This document shows positions 48,268 through 61,345 of a stretch of DNA of 64,000 bases, one piece after another (the first letter of the stretch is position 1; the number at the start of each line of letters is the position of its first letter). A program made the position numbers and the translations under genes. The notes beneath the pieces were generated by a model that was not told the origin of the DNA, searched no databases, and was given only the letters and a program-made list of their open reading frames with translations. This DNA comes from Glossina fuscipes (taxonomy: Eukaryota; Arthropoda; Insecta; Diptera; Glossinidae). The stretch is from contig NW_023998415.1 in assembly GCF_014805625.2 (NCBI RefSeq), positions 22,201,469 to 22,265,468 of the forward strand. Reading direction: 5' to 3'.

Positions 48268-51200
48268 ACATAAATTTTACTGACTTATTTTCCATATTGT
48301 ATAACAAAAGGTTAAAATTAGTAAATTTTAATTCCCACGTTGGCCGGTTGTCTTAAAGCAACTGAAAATCAAGCATTTATACTGGTAGCAATGAGTGTAT
48401 GCACGAGTCACACTTCGTATGCAGGTCAACGATTTTCTAGGCATGCTTTATATCGTTATAAATGGAAAACTACGAAACGAAAGACAATGGAAACAACATT
48501 TAATGCAATAGAAATACAATGGTAAAGGTAATGCCAAATACCCTTACATGGTTTGATTTCAAATGAAAGTTAAATGCCCTTATATTTGAACATAAGATGG
48601 AATTTAAATAATATATGGAATTAAGTGAATATGTAGTTTTCACGAAAGATTGTTCTCAAACCTCGCAAGAAAAACTAAAAAAAAAGAACAAATAAATTAT
48701 AGAACAGACTGAAAACAAAACCGGATCGTACAGGCTATGATTGCATCATACACAGATGTAATTGTAAATGATTGTGTGCATGTAAGAATTGCGTGTATAC
48801 ATAATTTGCCTTAAAATAAAATTGAGGTCATAAGAAACTTGACTAAGTTTGTTTAAAAACAAAAAAAAAAAAAAAAAAAAAAGATTACAGAAGAACATCT
48901 GACTCGTAGCTATTTTTTTAATATCCTTTAGTCCATCTTTTTACAGTTTTTTCTTTTGAAAGTCTTATGGAATCGATCGCATTCATATTAACTATATTCT
49001 CTTCAACAGCTTCAGTAGATGTGCAATGTTGTGCATCAATCGACATTGCCTTGGACGACGAGTTTTTTTTTTTCGTGCTTATAACTATTTTGGAGGGGAA
49101 TTTCAAGAACGGATAGACGAAGAAATTTGATTGCATTCATTCAAAATATCAAGCTGGTTGAAATTCCTAGCCTACGTTTACTTTAAGACACCCTAGGCGT
49201 ACATGTGGCATTTACTCACGAGCCTTGATATTATGAATACAAATCAAACATTATTGAGACGAAGAACGACAAGTCGTAGGAAACGGTTCAATGAATTATT
49301 TAAATGCAAAACAAGCGATGCAACAAAATTACGCCTCAAGGTTTTTATATATAACTTGTGGAGATTGTAAGATCAAACCTAAATAAAAGCAAACAAATTG
49401 ATAGGAATAATTAAAAATTCGCTTTCAATACGACAACGATTACATTCGATAGCGAATAGCGCACAAATATGATTTTGTAAAAAAATCTTTGAAAAATCTC
49501 TCAGTATCGTTTCGTTAGTGATGTCAGATTTTTAATGCCCTTAAAGCTGAAATTAGTTATTAATAAATATATCGTATTTCTACGATTCGTCTTAGATTGC
49601 AACCAGAAAAGTTATGCAAGCCGTTAGCAGCTTAGTTTAGAGGGAGAGTTTAGTTTATTGTTAACACTTGTATATATGTGAGATTAACTTTGAAAGCTCA
49701 GTTTCATTGCATAATAACCCTGAAAAGGATGAGGATGACAATGATCATGATGAAGATAAGAAATAATATAAAGTATTAAAAATTCTATGCAGAGATCCTT
49801 GCTTACGATATGCTGATTGATTATAGCCGTACTTAAGATTTGCAAAATGCTGCACTTTTGACATGGTATGTCTCTCGATTGGAAACACAAACACACATTT
49901 ATGTGTTCATTTACTAAATGCCATTGAGCATTCGAGATTCACTTGAGTCTATCTATTGATTCACGCCTGCTTCATGTCTTCATGTTTAACATCTGTAAGC
50001 GTATTCACTAAAATCGTTAAAGCGTAATTGCATTATATTATATGCAAGGTTTTACATTATATCATATTACTTCTTATATATTCTATCACTGGCTGGGTGA
50101 GCGATACGGTTATTACGAATGAAAGTTCACATGACGCTTCTAGCGTCTAGAGAATTCAGTTTAAAATTGTCTTCTCTGGTACCCCCCTGCTTACGTTGTC
50201 ATTTTAAAAATTTTGCATTGACGTTTAGATCTATTGCGAACTTTCCCAAGCAACACTAATCAGGAGTTAAGTAACATAAACACATTAAAATTACATTTTA
50301 AAATTGACTTAAACGTAATCAAAACTGAAATTCTACTATATAAATAAACGTAGGGCATAGGGCGGGTAAATTATGTCCGCTTTTAAAATTGATTGATGCA
50401 ACTGATAGCAAAAAAAAAAAAAACTATATAATAAGTTTTAACCGTCTCTCATCGTTGGCTCGATAGGCGATAACAATGACTAATTGTTCAGGTTACAAGC
50501 TCATTGATAGGATTAACATAAATGCATTCTTTGTAGATGGTTATAAAAATTGTATCAATGTCAACTTATCAGAGTTAAGCACCCATCAAAACGACAACAT
50601 ATTCTAACTGTGATAACTTAGTATGTATATTTCTTTTATATGATATTTCTCTTCGTATATGCATTTTGAATCTCAAATGGAAGACAGAACGAGGACTGCT
50701 GCACCATTCACTATTTAAATTTATGTTCGGCTGTTTTTGTTTTACTAAAATAAAACCAACAAACACAATAAATGAGACAGCTTGACAGCATTGAATTTTA
50801 CTATGTATAAGAATTAAACCTAAAACAAGAGAGAGGTTATATTCTACTTGGGTCGAATCTCTTGATACCCATCGTTTATCTATACAGTATAGAGTAAATA
50901 CGACATTTTTTTTGGTGCATTAAGTTCAGCAGAAACTTTATTTCTGATTAAGTTTACGTTAATTTCTTTATTAGTTTATTATATAAATTTTTTTTTTTTT
51001 TTCTTTTCAAATTTTTCCTATTCAAAATTATCAATTAATGCGAGTGTCTTGAAAACATACATAATCTTTTATAATTAAGTTCAATATTCTTTTTTCCCAT
51101 ATATATGGTCTGAGCGCGTTATTTACAATCTGCCGAAATATTTTGAAACGATAGTGACATTGTAAGTAAACGCCTCACGATATAATTAATTTTTGTAATT

Positions 51201-51966
51201 AATTATGAATTTCCGATTTGCATTACATTGATTTTCATCGGCACTGAATGCCTTGATTCGATTTACGCGTATGGGTATTGGAAGTTTTAGTAAAGCATCC
51301 GCATTAGCAAAGGAACTTATAGCTCGACCGAAATTAGAGGACACCCGACTTGTAAGCATACGGGTTACAAGCAGAATAATAATGTCAAGGCATGCTACAG
51401 CCATAATAAGTAAGAAAAGAATTACGTTTTTTTTACTATAATTTGCATTGTTTGCTGTAAAGCTCTTTAGTTTGTGCTATTATTAGCGATTTTGATAATG
51501 GAACCAGCGGATATACAGCTGCGTGCCAGAGTGCCAAAGGGAGTGTCCTATGTAACTATGTACTAAATATGTATTTATCTGAATGTACATATCGCGGTGG
51601 ATTTTTTGCACAAAAGGAACATAAATTTTTATTGATAAGTAAAGTAGAAAATCAAAAGCAATTTTTTTTTGGTTTTTTTTTTTTTTTTTTATTTAAAAAA
51701 TAAATCTTCTTTTGCTCATTATCATTATGAACATCAATATCATAGAGTGTGATGGGAATATGTTACAATTTGAGTGCAGACTGTGTAAGTTTTATAAGGA
51801 AGAGAATTAAAGACTAAAGAGAAATTAAGAGAAAATTAAGAGAATATTTGGGGACACAATCCCGAGTTCAATGAAAATGTTCTTCACAGTTTTCTCTTCA
51901 ATTTGAAGCTTTTGAATGCGAATAATTTGTTGTTTTTATTCCAGTAATTTACTGAGTAAATAAATG

Positions 51967-51969
<3 letters not shown>

Positions 51970-52006
<37 letters not shown>
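51970..52006 (+). repeat. (TA)n microsatellite
   Basis: About 18 TA units, one of the longest TA tracts in the window. Confidence 0.9.
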
Positions 52007-52012
<6 letters not shown>

Positions 52013-52296
52013 AAATTTAATGACGTCATTACACAAAAATTCACACAAATTTATATACAATATCTATCCATTACCTTGCTCTACGCCTTGCACTATATAT
52101 TTGGAGAAAAGGTGTGTTCCGTACGTAGTTGTTGTGCATTTGTTTTAGCTGAGGACAAAGTTGATAGTTTTCTCTTCTATTATTATGGTATGAGCAGATG
52201 AAAAACGCATAATCCATTGCCGTAATATATGTCCAGTGTTGATTCGTAAATCAAATTTCGATTTTGAAACTATATAAGCCAAATATCTTTTGCTGC

Positions 52297-52315
52297 ATAT
52301 ATATATATTTATTTA

Positions 52316-52351
<36 letters not shown>
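52297..52351 (+). repeat. (TA)n/(TTTA)n compound repeat
   Basis: TA tract, four TTTA units, then a second TA tract and a T run. Confidence 0.85.
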
Positions 52352-53429
52352 AATTTTTTTTTTTTTTTAAACATTATTTCTCAACCATATTCGCCAATTC
52401 GCCGTCTTGAGATTCTCGATTTCAAAATGAAATGCTTCGTCGAATCAAGTCGCTGCAGCTGGGATCAGAAATTGCTAAAGTATTACAATTACTTAAGCTA
52501 ATGATTGAATTCTTAATATGTTTTATTAATTAAAGAGCAGTTTTCCCTTTAGCAAACGCCGACACTTATTCGTTAAAAAAAAAGAAGAAACTTTACAATA
52601 GGTGAATTCAAAAACACATTCCGATATGAAAAGAGGAGCAAACGAAGAGAAAATGGACGACTTCATTTATTGTATAATAATTTTTACAATGGTTAGTGTC
52701 TATTGGAAAATTTACTTAGGCTGAAACGCAAATTTAAAGTTGTTTCCTGGAAGATGATATTTCTGGGCTGAAATTCCTTAAGAAGAAAAGAGAATGGAAA
52801 TAATATTATAAAACAGTTAGGCGTAATGTCTGCCTGCGCGTTTTCAATCATTAGCACAAGGCTTTGAATGAAGGCTCTAGATAAACACGATTATGATCAA
52901 GGGCAAATCGAGGTTATATGTAGGTGAATATATTTACCTCAGAACTTGTATTGTATTAAAAGAACACTAAAACCTGACTCTTCTTTTTAGTTGAGTCTGT
53001 TGGCTGCTAATTACACGAGGTATGAATTTGTGAAATCTTTTCCTATACTACGCGGAATTCTCTTACAGAAATTACTCATTTTTATTATCATTTTTTGAAG
53101 CTGCTGTATAATGCGACATTTGTTTTTGGTCGCTTGAACGCTGCGACATCGTAGAGTTCACCATTTAATCAGGATGAATGGCACACTTTGAGACATGCGG
53201 ACATGCACTAGTGTAAGTCTTTTGTAGTCTTGTAAAAAATTTGAATTATGAATGCTTTCCGTTGCCAACAAGGCATTCATACGGAGCGTGTGATGACGAA
53301 ACAAAGCAATGTTGCGATTTTGCGCGACGTTATGGACGATGCATGCTCGTCGTTCTCAAAAGCAGCATAATGTTGGTTAGCTATTTACATCCTCTACAAG
53401 AGTAGATTCTGATGGAGAATGAACCCTCC

Positions 53430-53893
53430 TTTCTCACTGTCATTTTTGAATCTGCCTGGCCTGTCTGTTTTTTGTTCATATATTTTTGCGTTCAACCTTC
53501 TACTTATTTTTGAAATATTTTGATCAAATTTAATACGCCGACGTATTTCGGCATAAGTGCAAAAATATTGGAAAATGGTTCAGAATGGATTACTTTTTCG
53601 ATTATACAACGCCTTCTTTTGAAAAATTGTTAATATCGAAAACATCGGTAATTTTCGAAATTCCTCGATTAAAACGGTTGGAGTCTACTTCACGATTCTG
53701 AACTGATGTGATTAAGTTTGGTTTAGATCTGAAGTAAATTTGGATCACGTCAATTGACGATTGAGGCGCCTTTCAATATCAGATCTTTCATAAGAATTAT
53801 GTTTTTATATATGTAGTTTTTGGTGTATTAAGCGAAATACCATAGGTTATATAATAATTGGCTGTGGTCGACTATAACGTTTTCACTTGTCTT
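53430..53893 (-). mobile_element. Helentron/DINE-1-like repeat, reverse orientation
   Basis: Read on the minus strand it begins with the family head (AAAACGTTATAGTCGACC near 53893), continues with interior that matches the 23 kb copy in layout (a CCGAAATACGTCGGCG block and AAATTTGATCAAAATATTTC), and ends with an eroded AACAGACAGGCCAGG tract near 53450. The tail hairpin is lost. Confidence 0.55.
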
Positions 53894-55494
53894 TGGATAG
53901 AGTAAAATCGTGGCATGTCTGAACTCTTGAAAGCACTTGTTGCCAGTTTGAGAAGCAGTTTCGGTGTACAATAATAACTTTGTGATTGTGGACGTGTGCG
54001 AATCCAAATACTGGATTTAAATACAACAAATGAAGTTTTTTTAATGCGAAGTAGATATTAATGTTTCCCTTTAGAAGGATCGAACACGATGTGACCAATT
54101 CTTAACAAGTTTATTTAATATATCTATACCTAATTACATTGATTGCGTGTTCATTACCCATATTTCACAAGAAGTAGGTTAGGAAACCATTCCATACTAC
54201 AATTTCTTGACATTACAGCCTTCACTAAATTTATCATGTAACAAATACGTTGTTTGATGTGATATCGCTATTAGTAGCCGAGTAAGTAAGAATCGTGATT
54301 ATCAGTCAGCCAGTGATGATGGATTCAAATTTCAATGCGAAAGAATTTACTGTGATCGTAACTGTTATGGCGAGTGCTCAGCATAACCTTTATGCAGTGG
54401 GTACACATCCACTTGTTTACCACTTCCCTGTTTCTTCTCTTTCCCAACTTTTTGCAGCCGTCTCCTATTACACGAAAAGGAGACATCCCTCGAATGATTG
54501 GTTATATGATATAAAAGAAAAAGAAAAAAAAAGTAGATTGTCACACATCAACTCCATCCGGTCGAAATTAGTTGTTTTGTTAAGATGATCTTTGAATTCG
54601 GGTCATAAAAAATTCTTTAATATCATTATTATCGACCTAAAGCGCTCTTCATTTACGGTAAAGGGATTTCCAAATAAAGACCTACGATGTCACTACTCCA
54701 GAAGCAACACCAACTAGCTCTTTCCCTGAATCTGTAGGTGGCTTCAACTCGAGAAAGACAATTTCGACGATTATCTCAGGAGATGATCTTGTTAAAAAGG
54801 TGCATGCAAATAATTATTTCACACGTTTCAAGCAAAAATTTTCAAACGTTCTTCAGGCATTGTTAAATACAACTAATAAATAGAAAATTATTTTGATATT
54901 TCAAATACGGCCGTGATGGCCGTAATGTTCGAGTTAGCTGTTATAAGCCTTATTGAATCTCTGATGAATATTTCTGTGTCATGCTGAAGTGGATACATTA
55001 ACTTCTACAAAAGTGTGTAAAACCAAAAAAATAAAAATAAAAATAAAACGAAACTTTTTGAGATAATTCTACACAAAATCTATAACTGAACATGTTTATG
55101 ATAACTTTTTCATAAAACTCTTCTAAACAAGTTTTAAATAACAAGTAATCGTAGCATTTGTTGGAAGATTCACTCTGTCATCAAATAAATAAAAAAGTTT
55201 ATAAACTTCGTTGCTCTAAGCTTGCGTTAGTGTAATGTTTAGAAAACTATAATATATGCAGTGACGCTTACGGAATATGTTACAAGCAAAATCCTTTATA
55301 TGTATATTTGTTGTTGTTGCGTTAAGAATAGTTGCATGTTGTTTGCTATAAATATCTAACGAAGTAAAAGTGCGATGCTTTTAATGTAAATATGCCGACC
55401 TTCTAATGTGTAGGATGTATACGTAGTATTTTATATATAGACCTATGTACAATGGCTAGTTAATCAGAGCAAAATTTTTAGTATATTTTAATTT

Positions 55495-55560
55495 ACCTGT
55501 CTATCCGTCATCCGTCTGTGGACTCCTCTGTTTGTCGCGGGATAGTTACAGACTAGTTTT
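55495..55560 (-). mobile_element. Possible Helentron/DINE-1-like core fragment
   Basis: The minus strand shows CCGCGACAAACAGAGG and CAGACGGATGACGGATAGAC, the GACR-type tract with its preceding GCGA motif. Too short to classify firmly. Confidence 0.3.
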
Positions 55561-56133
55561 GAGAATGAATTCTATCCGTTTGTAATTCCGCGTAAACAAG
55601 ATAAAAAGGCAATAAATTAAAATATATAAAAGAGTAAATATTTATCAGGCTCATATTGGTCCTTCGAGCAAGAATAGGTTCGATCCTCCTACAAGTATGT
55701 TTGGTCTGGAAACTAAAAGACTCTAGCTTACAATGAATTATAAGAAGTTTTCAAAGTAAAACGCTCCCCATATGCCTATGTATATATATATATATATTGT
55801 AATTCCTAGGGTCATTCAAGAGGTCAGAGGTAAAAAAATTCCCATCGATTAGTCAACACCAGCACAATGGGCATTGTTTATGGACTTTTTTTTGTTTTGT
55901 TTGTTGACGGGTATCAAAGATTCACGCCCACCATGAATATTATTTTATTTTTTTTTACATATTTATTCTACGCTTTGCCTATTGTAATTTTTTAAACGGG
56001 CTATCTGGATGTCCGGCATAAGCACGCTTACTGAGTGCTGACAATTAGATAGAAGTGTTGCACTCTATTTCATTATTATTATTATTGTTATTATATATAT
56101 ATATATTTGTTTTTTTTGCTAACAATGGCTCCT

Positions 56134-56171
56134 TGTGTAAGTGTAAGTAAGTGTAAGTGTAAGTAAGTGTA
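56134..56171 (+). repeat. (GTGTAA)/(GTAA) compound repeat
   Basis: Alternating GTGTAA and GTAA units, about 38 bases. Confidence 0.85.
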
Positions 56172-56898
56172 TGTTCGAGGGAAAATGAAGATAACAACGA
56201 TTTCCAAAGTTTCCGATGTTGTTTTTATATTTACTTTTATATGCACAATGCTGTTGTACATATAGTTAATTAAGGCATCGGACGTTACATTGGTAAACAA
56301 AATGAATCAGAATACTATTAACAACGAAGGAAGGCATTGTTAATGGTGCGGCAGCAGTACACTTTACTTGATTGGTTGGGTGCACTTATATGGAAGCTAA
56401 AGTCATTTCTATTTATCCAAGGTATGTGTCTGTGCGTATAAAAGGTTTGTGAAAACAACAGCAGGCACTATTGTAAGCAATATTGTCCAAAGTCATCTCT
56501 TGATGAAGTTTGATGATTAGCTGAGTATACGTGGTCTCGGCTATATTAAAAATGTATGCATTGTGTATTCACACTCTATTTGTTTGTTTTTTTTTTTTTT
56601 TTTTTTTTGGTATATGGATGGATAATGATTTGGAAGGAATGCTAATGAAAAGAAAAAAGCAACAATAAGGTTTTGTATTGTAATAATGCTTTTGGGATTT
56701 TGTTTGAATTCTGCTAAGATCTTGTTGTACGCATGCATTCAGCAATTAAGCGGAATTTATTTTGAGTGATACGAAGTGCATCGCACACACGTCTGTTTAA
56801 GTGCATGACTGTAATAAAAGTTACATTTCTATAATAGTTAGAGTTTCGCATAGTCTGGGGTCGTATACGAAAATAAAAAATTTTCTTAAAATGTATAC

Positions 56899-56899
<1 letters not shown>

Positions 56900-56930
<31 letters not shown>
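56900..56930 (+). repeat. (TA)n microsatellite
   Basis: About 14 TA units, followed by further imperfect TA/CATATA sequence to 56980. Confidence 0.9.
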
Positions 56931-56932
<2 letters not shown>

Positions 56933-57642
56933 GCATATATATACATATATGTATATATATTTATATATGTATATTTATATGAAGGAAAAACCTGATTTTG
57001 TTCATGTTAACTACATTTGAGACATTAAAGGAAATAGCATTTCTTTAGTAATTTTACACATACATACACACACGGACACACATTCGTACTCTGCCGGTCG
57101 CAATCGTATTGAATGTATTTGTATGTGAAAAGCATCCCGATGCTTTTAATTTTTAAACAAAAACCCCTTACTTTCCTATGTATATATGTATAAGTGTATA
57201 GCCGCTAAGGTGTAGACAGATATCTAACATATACTATAATATATTGTACATAAAATTGCACTTGGATGCACGTATACAATCAAGTAATACATTCAAACAT
57301 GTTCGCTTTCTATTGTTAACGGGTTTTGATTATGGTTGAGTAAGTGTGATTATATGTCCATATGTACGTTGATACACGTATGCTTATACATGTGTACTTA
57401 TGTATATAAGCATTGCATTTGGCTAACATTGATACAAGTAAGTTTAGTTCAGTGTGTGTGTGGTGTAGTTTTTACGCTCTCCTCTGAAAGATAAGAAATA
57501 AGCAAAAAGAAGAACTAAAGCCTTTCTGACAGACAGGCATCTTCCTGCCAAGAAGTTAGTTGAAATATATTTCAGTTTCTCTCGTTATTTTGGTTTATTC
57601 TGCATTTTTCTATTTGTATATAGATAGATATATATGCATACA

Positions 57643-57667
57643 TAAAAAAAAAAAAAAAAAAAAAAAA
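57643..57667 (+). repeat. Poly-A tract
   Basis: About 24 A residues. Confidence 0.9.
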
Positions 57668-58353
57668 GAATAGCGTAATAATTGTTTTTTCTTTTCTATA
57701 CCTTTCTCCATTAAGGAATATTAAAATCTTTTACAATTCATTGCACTCACGGCGACGGCCAGTGGGCGGATTGCGAATGCAAAATTGTTGGTCACATTAT
57801 ATTCAAAAGCTGAAATGAATAAAATGAACTAAAACTTGAGGCAATTTCTTTTAAAGGACACTTTATAATAAGTAAGCAATATATCGTAAAGGATTATCAA
57901 ATAAACAAAATAGAAAATGTATTAGAAAATGACACGAACTTAACCAGATACCTTAAATCAACTAACATCGCATTCGCTTAGAGATATAGTTGTAGAATGA
58001 GAATGAAATCAAAATTTATCAGATTTTATCGTGGAAAGCCTAACTCTAATCTGATACAAACGATACAAATAGTGTTAAATAATTTGAAAATGATATGCAA
58101 TTCAATCGTTCCCGGAAACTGTAAATACATAAAAGCAAAGCCTAAGTATTCAATCAATAAATTGGTTTGAAGAACAAATACTGTCCATTTTTACATAATG
58201 CAAAAAAAAATGTTATGAGAGCAAGATAGCGAAAAATATTGAAATGAGCAAAATCACCGATTTTTATGCGACATATACGCGTACGAGTCAGCTAACGCTC
58301 TAAAAACATTCAGTGATTGCGTATATGCATCTATATAGAATATATTACATAGA

Positions 58354-58378
58354 CGTGTGTGTGTGTGTGTGTGTGTGT
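58354..58378 (+). repeat. (GT)n microsatellite
   Basis: About 12 GT units. Confidence 0.9.
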
Positions 58379-60204
58379 ATTAGCTTAGAGGGGGAGTTGT
58401 GCATGTTTTGCCTAAGCTGGGAAACTCAAGTTGTACTTTCCAAATTTTAAAACTTTAACGTCGCTGCTACTTTTATTACGTGTATTACTTATTTAGTATA
58501 TTTTGTACTTTTAGAAAACTTTCGAAAGCTTACAACCGAAAAACTCAATCAAAAACTCATCAACTCTGCGTTATGCTTTAAAGAATGTCAAATATTTATA
58601 CCTCTGTTGCTTTGAACGTAAAAAATTGTCTATAAGTGTAGATGAGAAGAAAAATTCATATAAGGTACATGTGCCTATATATAAATACAAAACTGAATAT
58701 ATCCCTGTTTATATATACATTTTATAGTTTCAAAATTTCTAAATAAATCAAAAATAACGATAATAGTAAGGACAATTTTATGGACATAAAACTTGAAGTT
58801 GTCTTCATGAATATGATGAATAATATATTTTACGCTTTTGCTTTTTTTGGCATCTTCCTTAAAGCGTATTTAGTCTAGTATAGACATATTCAACGCTAGT
58901 TATCAATAGCTTTCTCGTTAATTTACCGAACTCTAGGTTAAAATTTTTCTCAACATTTGATATTTCAGACACTTGAAAGTAGTTGAAAAGCTTTTCATAC
59001 TCTAAAGCTTTTCAAGCAATAATCTTCTTAAGCTCGCTGGCACAAAAGGTTTTTGTATAAGAATTTAGTTAGGAGCTTTGGAACTTTGTATTGCAATTCT
59101 TTCGCCGAGTGGTAGCGCTTTTGCATTCATTATTGGAAATAATTCTAAAGACAAAGTGCAAAGACAACCAGTGTATCATTCGCTTTGCAAGGGTCCAGTC
59201 TTAAACGAGTATAAAGATATTATAAAGTTGACGGGAAAGCTTTACCGTAATTTACTAGCTGGAGGTAGTTTTAAGCTACGTATCAGACCAAGGCAAACTG
59301 ACAGAATGCGTCATGTCATGCGTACTTAGCATACCTCTCGTGGCATATAACAGCACCACTTTTAATATCTTTCATCGCTTAGTTAAAAAACGCAGAGCGA
59401 CAAAAGTGCACTGGATAAAGTGCATCCAAGAAGATGCATTTGATATGAGTTACAGAAAGGAGGTTATAAATGCTCGGTGCTGCCAAAGATGATTTTCCAA
59501 ATTTCAATCTGCAGATTTCAGTCGCAAGAAGAAATACTGATCTGGGTGATAATGAAGATTTGCTGTCCATGTTTCCATTAGTCGACCGCTAAGAAACGCA
59601 TTATTTTCAAATACAAATGTTTTATTTAAAATACGACAGAGCTTTTTCCGCCAACGCAATATAATCGGGCAAAGTCGGCTATTCACTCATTGTCATCTAA
59701 CTGCTTTGTTTTCGTAGGAACTCAAATTTCGTAAAATAAATTTTCTTGTCAAAGTTCTTATTATTCTTCGCTTATTTTTGTCATAAAGCATTGCACATTT
59801 GCACAGGGGGAGAAAGGCTTATTCTCTTATATGGAATGCGGTCCAATAACTTGAGATATCCAAACCAAAATTTTTCACGTTAATTTAGTGTCCCCAGATA
59901 CTATTGCTGTACAATTTTTGTCGTGAAGTATTTAAAAATGCGAGTTTTTTCACTTCCTTCTCTTAAAATGGAGCGCCATATGGGAAGAAATAAGTCAAGT
60001 AAAAAGAGTCCGATCCAATCCATTTTCAATATTGTTTGTCTTTAGGCTAAAACGAATAAGTATACGGCCATTACATCGAAAAATCTTAAAAATTTCGATC
60101 TGTAACCTCAACACAAAAATGCATAGGGTCCCTATGGTTCTCTTTTCGCTCGCTTCTTCCTGACTGTCACTGTGTTACACGAATAAAAGCAAAACAAAAA
60201 AAAC

Positions 60205-60310
60205 AAAAAAACCGCAAAAATACGTTGGACGGATAGATAGGTGGCTTAAATCGTTTCAAAACATGATTCTGAACTGATCGGTATAATAAGAGGAAGATTT
60301 ATCTCAACTT
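60205..60310 (+). mobile_element. Helentron/DINE-1-like core fragment
   Basis: ACGTTGGACGGATAGATAGG (60223-60242), then CTTAAATCGTTTCAAAACAT and GATTCTGAACTGATCGG, matching the GACR tract and core of the 23 kb copy. Ends not resolved. Confidence 0.45.
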
Positions 60311-61144
60311 AAAATTTAAAATCCTTATTACTCTTCCAACGACCTCTGGTAGAAGCGTACTAATATTAACGAACATCTTTCTAATAATGGCTACGCCAAA
60401 GCTTAAAACAGGATGGGTAACATACCTCGATGTCTTTACAACGTAGAGCAACTTTCTAAATTTCTGGTTCAATAGCGTTACTACATCGATAGTAATAAGC
60501 TTTGATTTTTCGAATTGTATTTAGTTCACCTAAGGGTTACGCTATACGCATATCAACGAAATTCATTGCATATGTGTGTGTTTGGAAAAAAATAAAACTT
60601 ATTAAAACTTTTTATTCTTATTAGCAGAAGCTTTGTCGCAGTGTGTTTGCTAAGCATTTTATAAAAAATGTTTTTTTACAATGTTGTTCGACCTAACCTT
60701 AAAGTGATTATTGAAACGAATATGTACCAGGCATCTATTTATGAAACCGGAATTTCAGCGTAGAAAATATTGTATTCGCGGTGTTACCTATCGCAAGCTA
60801 TGCATCGTCTTTTGAACATTTACGCAAGAAGTGATTCGCTGTTTCGCAAGTGTTTGTCCCATCGCTGGAAACAGGTTGGTGACAAAGGGGCATGGGCTAA
60901 AGCTTCTCTGTTGAGTTCTTTCAACCTATCGCAAATCGGTTTTGCTGAATAAACGAATGCAAATTTTAAAAATGCTCTTGGGTTGGTTTTGCTAATATTT
61001 GGTGTGTTTCGGAAATCGTTAACTAACTATCTTACCACACTTCTATCTACTATGTACGTCCTTAAGATGTGGGGCGAAAGGCATCTATGGGAAAGTTCGA
61101 TTTTCATAATTATATAGCTAGTGTATGGTTAGCTAACAGGGAAC

Positions 61145-61345
61145 TGCGCCTTTGCTAGAATAAGTTAGAGATTAAGTAGGATAAGAGTACTCTGATAGAC
61201 TAAGAGTAAGTTACGGTAGACTAAGAGTAGGGTAAGAGAAGTAGAGTAAGCTAGAAAGTAGATAGGTAGGATAAGAAAGCTAGGTTAGGAGTCAGCTAGC
61301 GTAAGTAGAGGTAAAATTATTATAATTAAATTAGATTAGTAAGTA
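61145..61345 (+). repeat. Degenerate TAAGAGTAG-type tandem repeat
   Basis: About 200 purine-rich bases in which TAAGAGTA, GTAAG, TAGGATAAG and TAGACTAAGAGTAAG recur. The following ~200 bases (GTGAACTGTGAGTGAAATA, ACCAAAACCTGGAACTGC) have the feel of an LTR or transposon end but could not be tied to a family. Confidence 0.55.

Larger units (their letters stand above)
47873..53429. other. Upstream DNA, mostly non-coding
   Basis: TA and poly-A/T tracts. One region open on both strands (51186-51441) is noted as a finding. No gene recognised. Confidence 0.55.

Noticed and set aside
55668..55690. B-box-like GGTTCGATCCTCC
   Set aside because: No matching A box or cloverleaf around it.
59078..59329. 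83-codon + frame as a gene
   Set aside because: No recognised motif or splice context, and the frame does not begin at an ATG.
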